Shown piece after piece: positions 56,977-64,000 of a stretch of 64,000 nucleotides of DNA. Each line of letters begins with the position of its first letter. Position 1 is the stretch's first letter. A model generated the notes under the pieces. It made no database searches, was not told where the DNA came from, and worked only from the letters and a program-made list of their open reading frames with translations. The DNA is from Paguma larvata (lineage: Eukaryota > Chordata > Mammalia > Carnivora > Viverridae): the NCBI GenBank assembly GCA_030068075.1, contig CM057834.1, positions 89,793,119-89,857,118 of the forward strand, given 5' to 3'. The translations under genes and the position numbers were made by a program.

Positions 56977-59900
56977 ATGAAACCTACAGATAATACAGTG
57001 ACTGTAAGCCCATATTTTTCAATATTAACACTGAATGTAAATGGACTAAATGCGCCAATCAAAAGACACAGGATAACAGAATGGATTAAAAAACAAGACC
57101 CATCTATTTGCTGTCTTCAAGAAACTCATCTTAAACCTGAAGACACCTTCAGATTGAAAGTGAGGGGATGGAAAACTATCTACCATGCTACTGGAAGGCA
57201 GAAGAAAGCCGGAGTAGCCACACTTATATCAGACAAATTAGACTTTAAAATGAACGATGTAATAAGAGATGAAGAAGGACATTATATAATAGTCTCAGGG
57301 ACCATCCAGCAGGAAGAGCTAACAATTGTAAATATCTACGCACCGAATTTGGGGGCACCCAAATTTGTAAAACAACTAATTACAAACATTAGCAACCTCA
57401 TCGATAAAAATGTCCTAATAGTAGGGGATCTCAACACTCCACTCTCAGCATTGGATAGATCCACAAATCAGAAAATCTCCACAGAAACAATAGCCCTGAA
57501 CGACACATTAGAACAGATGGGCCTCACAGACATCTTTAGGGTCCTTCATCCAGAAGCAAAGGAATTTACGTTCTTCTCAACTGCACACGGTACATTTTCC
57601 AAGATAGATCACATTCTGGGGCACAGGGAAGCTCTGAATAAATATAAAAGAATTGAGATCATACCGTGTACAGTGTCAGACCACAATGCTTTGAAACTTG
57701 AAATCAACCACAGGAGAAAGCCTGGAAAATATCCAAGAACATGGCGGCTAAGAAATAACCTACTAAAAGATGACTGGGTCAACCAAGCCATCAGAGAAGA
57801 AATTAAAAAATACATGGAAACAAATGAAAATGAAAATACAACAATCCAAACGCTCTGGGACGCAGCAAAAGCAGTCCTGAGAGGGAAATATATTGCAATC
57901 CAGGCCCATCTCAAGAAACAAGAAAAATCAATAACACAAATTCTAACAGCGCGCCTAAAGGAACTAGAAGCAGAACAAATAAAACAACCCAAGCCCAGCA
58001 GAAAGAGAGAAATAACTAAGATCAGAGCACAAATTAACCATATGGAGACAGAAAAGGTAGTGGAACAGATCAATGAAACCAAAAGCTGGTTCTTTGAAAA
58101 AATAAACAAAATAGACAAACCTCTAGCCAGGCTTCTCAAAAAGAAAAGAGAGAGAACTCAAATAGATAAAATCGTGAATGAAAAGGGAGAAATTACAACC
58201 AATCCCTCAGAGATACAAACAATCATCAGAGAATACTATGAAAAATTATATGCCACCAAATTTGGCAATCTGGAAGAAATGGACAGCTTCCTAAATAGCC
58301 ACACGCTACCAAAACTCAAACGGGAAGAAATAGAAAAATTGAACAGACCAATAACTAGTGAAGAAATAGAATCAGTTATCAAATATCTCCCAGCAAATAA
58401 AAGCCCTGGACCAGACGGCTTTCCTGCGGAATTTTACCAGACATTTAAAACAGAGTTAATTCCTATCCTCCTCAAGCTGTTCCAAAAAATTGAAACGGAA
58501 GGAAAACTCCCAGACTCATTCTATGAAGCCAGCATCACTTTGATTCCCAAACCAGATAGAGATCCAGCAAAGAAGGAAAATTACAGGCCAATATCCCTGA
58601 TGAATATGGATGCAAAAATTTTCAATAAGATACTAGCAAATCGAATCCAACAACACATAAAGAGAATTATCCACCATGATCAAGTAGGATTCATCCCTGG
58701 GTTGCAGGGCTGGTTCAATATTCGCAAATCAATCAACGTGATACATCACATCAACAAAAGAAAAGAGAAGAACCATATGATCCTGTCAATAGATGCAGAA
58801 AAAGCATTTGACAAAATACAGCATCCTTTCTTAATAAAAACTCTCGAGAAAGTCGGGATAGAAGGAACATACTTAAACATCATAAAAGCCATATATGAAA
58901 AGCCCACAGCTAATATCATCCTCAATGGGGAAAAACTGAAAGCCTTCCCCCTGAGATCAGGAACACGACAGGGGTGTCCACTCTCGCCACTGCTATTTAA
59001 CATAGTGCTGGAAGTCTTAGCATCAGCAATCAGACAACAAAACAAAATAAAAGGCATCAAGATTGGCAAGGAGGAAGTCAAACTTTCACTTTTTGCAGAT
59101 GACATGATACTTTACATGGAAAACCCGACGGAATCTACCAAAAGCCTACTAGAACTGATTCATGATTTCAGCAAAGTTGCAGGATACAAAATCAATGTAC
59201 AGAAATCGGTGGCATTTCTATACACCAACAATGAAGCAGCAGAAAGAGAAATAAAGAAGCTAATCCCTTTCACAATTGCACCAAAAACCATAAAATACCT
59301 AGGAATAAACCTAACCAAAGATGTGAAAGACCTCTACACTGAAAACTATAAAAAACTTATGAAGGAAATTGAGGAAGACACAAGGAAATGGAAAAACATC
59401 CCATGCTCATGGATTGGAAGAATAAATATCGTTAAAATGGCAATACTACCCAAAGCAATCTACACATTCAATGCAATCCCAATCAAAATTGCACCAGCAT
59501 TCTTCTCAAAGCTAGAGCAAACAATCCTAAAATTTGTATGGAACCACAAAAGACCTCGAATAGCCAAAATAATACTGAAGAATAAAACCAAGTCGGGAGG
59601 CATCACAATCCCAGACTTTAACCTCTACTACAAAGCGGTGGTCATCAAGACTGTATGGTATTGGCACAAAAACAGACACATAGACCAATGGAATAGAATA
59701 GAAAACTCAGAAATGGACCCGCAAGTATATGGCCAACTAATCTTTGATAAAGCGGGAAAATGTATTCAATGGAAAAAAGACAGCCTCTTTAATAAATGGT
59801 GCTGGGAGAATTGGACAGGAACTTGCAAAAGAATGAAACTAGACCACTTTCTTACACCACTCACAAAAATAAATTCTAAATGGATAAAAGATCTGAATGT

Positions 59901-60900
59901 GAGACAGGAAACCGTCAAAATCCTGGAGGAAAAAGCAGGGAAAAGCCTCTTTGATCTAAGACGCACCAATTTCTTACTTGACACGTCTCCAAAGGCAAGG
60001 GAATTAAAAGCAAAGATGAACTATTGGGACTTCATCAAGATAAAAAGCTTCTGCACAGCAAAAGAAACAACCAACAAAACGAATAGGCAACCAACGGAAT
60101 GGGAAAAGATCATCGCAAATGACATATCGGATAAAGGACTAATATCTAAAATCTATAAAGAACTTACCAAACTCCACACCCGAAAAACAAACAACCCAGT
60201 GAAGAAATGGGCGGAAGATATGAATAGACACTTCTCCAAAGAGGACATTCAGATGGCAAATAGACACTTGAAACGATGTTCAATGTCACTCATCATCAGG
60301 GAAATACAAATCAAAACCACACTGCGATACCACCTCACACCAGTCAGAGTGGCTAAAATGAACAAATCAGGGAACTATAGATGCTGGCGAGGATGTGGAG
60401 AAGTAGGCACCCTCCTACATTGTTGGTGGGAATGCAAACTGGTGCAGCCACTCTGGAAAACGGTGTGGAGGTTCCTCAAAAAAATGAAAATAGAGCTACC
60501 CTATGATCCAGCAATAGCCCTGCTAGGAATCTACCCAAGAGACACAGGATTGCTGATGCATAGGAGCACGTGTACCCCAATGTTCATAGCAGCACTTTCG
60601 ACAATAGCCAAAACATGGAAAGAAACTAAGTGCCCATCAACTGACGAGTGGATAAAGAAGATGTGGTACATATATACAATGGACTACTATGTGGCAATGA
60701 GAAAAAATGAAATCTGGCCATGCGTAGCAACATGGATGGAACTGGAGGGTATTATGTTAAGTGAAATAAGTCAGTCAGAAAAAGACAGATACCATATGTT
60801 TCCACGAATAGGTGGACTTGGTGAGACTAAGCAAAAACCAGGGGGAGGGGAAGAGGGGAAAGAAAAAAAAGACACAGAGAGGGAGGGAGATAAAACATAA
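56977..60900 (+). CDS. L1 ORF2 protein (endonuclease / reverse transcriptase), intact
   Basis: 1307 residues from the ATG at 56977, which gives the family-like start just before [17 protein letters not shown]. The frame is open from an upstream ATG at 56926 (1324 residues). Endonuclease motifs: N20/N22, QETH with E49, GDLN with D151 and N153, KIDHILG with D211, SDHN with D235/H236. RT motifs: [53 protein letters not shown] and the catalytic FADD at residues 706-709. The C-terminal Cys/His cluster C-X3-C-X7-H-X4-C starts at residue 1136. Length is close to human ORF2p (1275). No disabling change is visible. Confidence 0.95.
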   Translation: MKPTDNTVTVSPYFSILTLNVNGLNAPIKRHRITEWIKKQDPSICCLQETHLKPEDTFRLKVRGWKTIYHATGRQKKAGVATLISDKLDFKMNDVIRDEEGHYIIVSGTIQQEELTIVNIYAPNLGAPKFVKQLITNISNLIDKNVLIVGDLNTPLSALDRSTNQKISTETIALNDTLEQMGLTDIFRVLHPEAKEFTFFSTAHGTFSKIDHILGHREALNKYKRIEIIPCTVSDHNALKLEINHRRKPGKYPRTWRLRNNLLKDDWVNQAIREEIKKYMETNENENTTIQTLWDAAKAVLRGKYIAIQAHLKKQEKSITQILTARLKELEAEQIKQPKPSRKREITKIRAQINHMETEKVVEQINETKSWFFEKINKIDKPLARLLKKKRERTQIDKIVNEKGEITTNPSEIQTIIREYYEKLYATKFGNLEEMDSFLNSHTLPKLKREEIEKLNRPITSEEIESVIKYLPANKSPGPDGFPAEFYQTFKTELIPILLKLFQKIETEGKLPDSFYEASITLIPKPDRDPAKKENYRPISLMNMDAKIFNKILANRIQQHIKRIIHHDQVGFIPGLQGWFNIRKSINVIHHINKRKEKNHMILSIDAEKAFDKIQHPFLIKTLEKVGIEGTYLNIIKAIYEKPTANIILNGEKLKAFPLRSGTRQGCPLSPLLFNIVLEVLASAIRQQNKIKGIKIGKEEVKLSLFADDMILYMENPTESTKSLLELIHDFSKVAGYKINVQKSVAFLYTNNEAAEREIKKLIPFTIAPKTIKYLGINLTKDVKDLYTENYKKLMKEIEEDTRKWKNIPCSWIGRINIVKMAILPKAIYTFNAIPIKIAPAFFSKLEQTILKFVWNHKRPRIAKIILKNKTKSGGITIPDFNLYYKAVVIKTVWYWHKNRHIDQWNRIENSEMDPQVYGQLIFDKAGKCIQWKKDSLFNKWCWENWTGTCKRMKLDHFLTPLTKINSKWIKDLNVRQETVKILEEKAGKSLFDLRRTNFLLDTSPKARELKAKMNYWDFIKIKSFCTAKETTNKTNRQPTEWEKIIANDISDKGLISKIYKELTKLHTRKTNNPVKKWAEDMNRHFSKEDIQMANRHLKRCSMSLIIREIQIKTTLRYHLTPVRVAKMNKSGNYRCWRGCGEVGTLLHCWWECKLVQPLWKTVWRFLKKMKIELPYDPAIALLGIYPRDTGLLMHRSTCTPMFIAALSTIAKTWKETKCPSTDEWIKKMWYIYTMDYYVAMRKNEIWPCVATWMELEGIMLSEISQSEKDRYHMFPRIGGLGETKQKPGGGEEGKEKKDTEREGDKT

Positions 60901-61040
60901 GAGACTCTCAAAGACTAAGAACAAACTGAGGGTGAGGGAGATGGGGGGGGGGAGAGGGGGTGATGGGCATTAAAAAAGGGCACATGTTGGGATGAACACT
61001 GGGTGTTTTATGTAAACCAATTTGAAAATAAACTATTTTG

Positions 61041-61068
<28 letters not shown>
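60901..61068 (+). other. L1 3' UTR with G-rich tract and A tail
   Basis: A polypurine stretch with several G runs (60929-60966) is followed by GAAAATAAAC (contains AATAAA, 61026-61031) and an uninterrupted A run from 61045. The G-rich tract is a conserved L1 trait able to form a quadruplex. Confidence 0.85.
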
Positions 61069-61074
<6 letters not shown>

Positions 61075-61308
61075 AGAGGATATTGAGGAACCGCAGGAAT
61101 CCATAATCTAGTTGGGTAGATGTTTTTAAGGTACATCACATGACTTAAATCAGATTTTAAATCATCAAAGTAAGAGATATCATATTGCAGTCTACACAAT
61201 TTGCTGTAAAACGAACAGTTTTTTTGCCCAATGAGTAAGAGGGGAGGAAGTTCCAGGGGCTGAAAGGGCCTAGAAACTTCTTGAAGGGAGGCATGATTGA
61301 TCTGAGTT

Positions 61309-61541
61309 GTTTTTTTTTTTTTTTAATTTTTTTTTTTAACGTTTATTTACTTTTGAGAGACAGAGATAGAGCGTGAGCAGGAGAAGGGCAGAGAGAGAGG
61401 GAGACACAGAATCTGAAGCAGGCTCCAGGCTCTGATGAGCCATCAGCACAGAGCCCGATGTGGGGCTCGAACTCACAGACGGTGAGATCATGACCTGAGC
61501 TGAAGTCGGCCGCTTAACCGACTGAGCCACCCAGGTGCCGC
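61309..61541 (-). mobile_element. Felid SINE
   Basis: T-rich lead, ACGTTTATTTACTTTTGAGA; duplication TGATCTGAGTT at 61298-61308 and 61542-61552. Confidence 0.94.
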
Positions 61542-61607
61542 TGATCTGAGTTTTAAAGGATGGGGAGAGAAAGGCAAGAGCCAAGGGCAGATGTAGAAAT
61601 AGCCCAG

Positions 61608-61870
61608 CACAGGGGTGGGCAAATATGGCCCGTGGGCCCCATCTGGGCCCACCACCTGTTTCGACACGGCCCCTGACCTACGAACAGTTTTTACATTTTT
61701 TAAATGGTTGGAAAATAAGTAATATTTCATGACATGTGAAAATTATGTAAAATTAAAATCTGGTGTCCATAGTAAAGTTGTACTGATATACGGCAATCAG
61801 TGTACGTCATTCATCTGTTGGCACACTGTCTACAGCTGCTTTGCACTATAATGCAGTGCTGAGTAGTTAC
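61608..61870 (+). mobile_element. hAT-like transposon fragment
   Basis: CAGGGGTGGGCAAATATGGC, CCCGTGGGCC, then CCTACGAACAGTTTTTACAT and ATATTTCATGACATGTGAAA, the pattern of a mammal-wide hAT element. The right end is unclear. Confidence 0.5.
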
Positions 61871-62172
61871 AACAGAGTTCGGATATTTACTCTCTGGTCC
61901 TTTAGAGAAAAGGTCTGTCAGTCTGGGCCTCGAGTATCAGAGGGGCAATTTGTATGCTTTTGCTGGACGGGAGCTTTTATATGTAGGAAGTATAGGAAAT
62001 TAGGTAGTAACGGGTGCCCAGGGATCAGTTATGAAGGGTTATTTAATGCCACGCTAAGGAATATGAATTCAATCTTGTAGGCGATGAGTTGAAATTATCA
62101 TTCACATGAGTATAGTTATAGTATCTATATGTACCTAGTACAAAATTCCAAAAGGTTCAAAAGGATATTCTA

Positions 62173-62373
62173 GGGGCGCATGGGTGGCTCAGTCGGTTGA
62201 GCGTCCGACTTCGGCTCAGGTCATGATCTTACGGTCTGTGAGTTCGAGCTCCGTGTCGGGTTCTGTGCTGACAGCTCAGAGCCTGGAGCCTGCTTTGGAT
62301 TCTGTGTCTCCCTCTCTCTCTCTGCCCCTCCCCCACTCGTGCTCTGTCTCTCTCTGTCTCAAAAAAAAAAAAA
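62173..62373 (+). mobile_element. Felid SINE, young-looking
   Basis: Near consensus; perfect 14-bp duplication AAAAGGATATTCTA at 62159-62172 and 62374-62387; pure A tail. Confidence 0.96.
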
Positions 62374-62925
62374 AAAAGGATATTCTATATATTAAAAAAA
62401 AATGTCAGTTTTCTATCTTGCCCTCCAGGTGCCACACCCGGACAACTCCACAGATGTACCAACTCACTCCTAGGTTCCCTACACAGATACTCCTCTACAT
62501 ACACAAACATATACGAGTTTGCACATACGTGCATTTTTCTATTTAAAACGCCACAGATGGTGGCATGCTATAAACGTACTGTTTCTGCACCAGAACTTTC
62601 AGTCTTACATTTTAGACTTTGTTTTAGGCCAGGCCATTCTTCCTTACACATGTATAGTACGGATGTGCTATCTCGCTTACCAAGTTTGGGGCGGTTTCCG
62701 ACCCAGAAATGGAAAGGTTATTTGAGGAGGCCTGGTTGAGCAGAGGGGCTCCAGGAGAACTAGAGGCAGAAGAGCAGGCAGGCAGCGGATATACGAATCC
62801 AGGACCCCAGCGGTGAGGGTTGGCCTCGCACTCCAGCATAACCCACAGCTCGAGGCTGCTCAAGGCCACGGTGCTGGGGGTGCTGGGGACCCCTCTCTCC
62901 GCACCGCTCCCTGGGGGGCTCATAC

Positions 62926-63047
62926 CTTGGAGGGTGTGTCAGGAATGGAAGAAGTTGGAGAACCAGGAAAGCTCAAAACACACTTCTTCCCCAGGCAGCG
63001 ACCATGTAACTCAACGTCCTCGTAAGGGTTTTCCTTCATTGGCGGAT
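62926..63047 (-). CDS. DENND2A: DENND2A coding exon w1 (first in window)
   Basis: 122 bases. The acceptor is TTTGCCCACAG and the donor CCAAG/GTATGAG. It enters with the last two bases of a split Asp codon and reads DPPMKENPYEDVELHGRC and so on to PDTPSK, ending on a codon boundary. This is the low-complexity linker upstream of the DENN module. The 16.5-kb intron that follows hosts the full-length L1. Confidence 0.87.
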
Positions 63048-64000
63048 CTGTGGGCAAAGACAACAAGTCAGGAACTGGGAACATTAAGGAAGTTTTCCTA
63101 CCCGACGTCTCAGCCTCTCCTTGTGGGAATGTCTGATGTCTTGTTATCCATTCACCTCTTTCCTCTTGGACCCTGGTTTTTGCTGGGGTGACTCCCTGTG
63201 TCCCCATTCTTAGATGTATGGAGTTAATTCCATTCCAACTTCAGCCAACGTGAGTATCCCCAGTCCCCACCTCAGTGTCCAGTTCAGGGAAGGGCTCACA
63301 TCCCAAGCTTATGCCACCCAGTGCCTGGCATTCCTGGGCTACGAAGATGAAGGGGGACCTAAACCGGTCTCTTCAGGGTGTACTTCGGGATTTTTGTTGG
63401 GTGCAGAACACAGGCTCTCCTTCCCAACTGGAAAGTATGAATCCCAGGGAGCTGAAGGCAGCCATCAAGAAGACCATGGGAAACCTGCTGAGAATGGAGC
63501 TGGCTCGGGTGATGACAAGGGAGAAAGGGGTGCCTGGCTGGCTCGGTCGGCGGAGCAGCCAGCTCTTGATCTCAGGATTGTGAGTTCGAGCCCCACACTG
63601 GGTGCAGAGCCTACTTTAAAAAAAAGGGGGAAAAAAAAGAAACAAGGGAGAATAGGCCAGTTCCGGTCACATGAACCAACAAACTCCCTTGTTATTTCAG
63701 CTGGGCCTTCCGCTCTCTGTAACTGAAAACTTCCCTGTTAGGTACACACTGTTAAGAGAAGGTCATGCCCGCTTCAGACCTGGGAAGCCTACTGCTTTGG
63801 CAGTAACCCATCTCCCCAGCTTGGACCCTATAATTCAAAGAGTCTATGGGGAAAGTCACAGCTCAGCTAAATATCTGTCCTTCCTCAAGTCTCGGGCTTC
63901 CTCCTAGCGCGGAGTTTCTTCTGGTATCGATGATCACACGCACGTATGTGTGGCCACGTATGGGTTTCTCCCTCTTCCCAGCTCCTTTCTTCCCCCACTC
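63048..64000 (-). other. DENND2A intron upstream of exon w1 (partial)
   Basis: The 5'-most sequence in the window: unique apart from one short SINE. No upstream coding exon found; the one supplying the G of the split Asp codon must lie further right. Confidence 0.7.
63526..63641 (+). mobile_element. Short carnivore SINE
   Basis: GGGGTGCCTGGCTGGCTCGG to TGGGTGCAGAGCCTACTTTA and A tail; duplication ACAAGGGAGAA at 63515-63525 and 63642-63652. Confidence 0.93.

Larger units (their letters stand above)
54241..61087 (+). mobile_element. Full-length LINE-1 with both ORFs open, antisense in DENND2A
   Basis: The element spans 54260-61068 (6.8 kb). It is flanked by a perfect 19-bp duplication AAAGAAAGAGGATATTGAG (54241-54259 and 61069-61087) and ends in an uninterrupted A tail. 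Layout: 5' UTR of 1.78 kb, ORF1, 47-base gap or ATGA overlap, ORF2, 0.14-kb 3' UTR. Both frames are free of stops, and the EN, RT and Cys/His motifs are complete. Known role of the family: ORF1p coats the RNA, ORF2p nicks the target and reverse-transcribes. The same machinery mobilises the felid SINEs around it. Confidence 0.97.
46422..62925 (-). other. DENND2A 16.5-kb intron w1-w2
   Basis: Contains the full-length L1, a dozen SINEs, old L1 pieces, MIR and hAT fragments. Unique stretches: 49450-50340, 51080-51690, 52770-54240, 61870-62160, 62390-62925. No further exon matching the DENND2A linker was seen. Confidence 0.75.
2135..63047 (-). other. DENND2A: DENND2A gene, 3' part (16 coding exons, about 635 codons)
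   Basis: Sixteen minus-strand segments with consensus AG/GT borders join in frame into the C-terminal part of a DENN-domain protein; every junction phase fits its neighbour. Order: a linker with motifs KENPYEDVELHG, SERRNFKLLDTRKLSRDG and PSSPDDTFFNLGDPQNG, then uDENN (FEYFVVVSL, KAIPQFCFPDAKDW, FSFVLTGEDGSRRFGYCRR), cDENN (SRLEHVDFESLFSSLSVRH, LLERRVIFIADKL, IDIVCSPTPFLIGL), dDENN (SEAFVRFFVEIVGHYSLFL) and tail NKMKFLHKK. From remembered family sequences the linker matches DENND2A better than its paralogs DENND2B (ST5), DENND2C or the short DENND2D. Known role: guanine-nucleotide exchange factor for Rab9, in retrograde mannose-6-phosphate receptor traffic from endosomes to the trans-Golgi. 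The start codon, N-terminal region and promoter lie beyond the right edge. No frameshift or premature stop is seen, so the gene looks functional. Confidence 0.9.

Noticed and set aside
2419..63047. Assignment to DENND2B (ST5), DENND2C or DENND2D
   Set aside because: DENND2D is short and lacks this linker. DENND2B has INSIYNAKRGKKR and different linker residues. The PSSPDDTFFNLGDPQNG linker and YLETLP-GEHSGVNKFLKGL end fit DENND2A best. DENND2C was compared only from memory and is the main residual doubt.

Overview
This is a piece of a mammalian nuclear genome, almost certainly from a cat (Felidae). It carries dozens of copies of a tRNA-Lys-derived SINE of the type abundant in felids (head with GGCTCAGTCGGTT, a GTTCGAGCCCC B-box, a TCTC-rich body and an AATAAACATTAAAA tail), plus the shorter carnivore SINE. 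It also holds a full-length carnivore-type LINE-1 and older mammal-wide repeats (MIR, L2, hAT, Tigger, MaLR). The species cannot be fixed from the sequence alone.

There is one protein-coding gene: the 3' two-thirds of DENND2A on the minus strand. Sixteen coding segments with GT/AG borders run from 63047 down to the stop codon at 2419. Their phases chain without a break into about 635 residues: part of the linker N-terminal to the DENN module, then uDENN, cDENN and dDENN, ending in the family tail NKMKFLHKK. The N-terminal coding exons and promoter lie beyond position 64000. DENND2 proteins are Rab9 exchange factors that act in endosome-to-Golgi traffic. The 3' UTR and probable poly(A) site are at about 2130-2418, and I see no gene in 1-2130.

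The introns are filled with transposons. The outstanding one is a 6.8-kb L1 at 54260-61068, inserted in the 16.5-kb intron antisense to DENND2A. It has a 5' UTR with a YY1-type site, an intact 297-codon ORF1, an intact ORF2 of about 1307 codons with all recognisable catalytic motifs, a G-rich 3' UTR, a pure A tail and a perfect 19-bp target-site duplication. It looks young and possibly able to move. A 5'-truncated relative is at 43509-44120, and several old L1 3' ends are cut by later SINE insertions, which gives a relative chronology.

Other points of interest are a 24-bp fragment of a SINE head with its own 19-bp target duplication near 47041, SINE pairs sharing one duplication, SINEs nested in SINEs, and several tightly spaced inverted SINE pairs that would form hairpins in DENND2A pre-mRNA. 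I found no CRISPR array, operon, free tRNA or rRNA gene, and nothing that looks like a wholly undescribed system. SINE, MIR and other repeat limits are read by eye and are good to roughly 5-30 bases, except where a target duplication fixes them.
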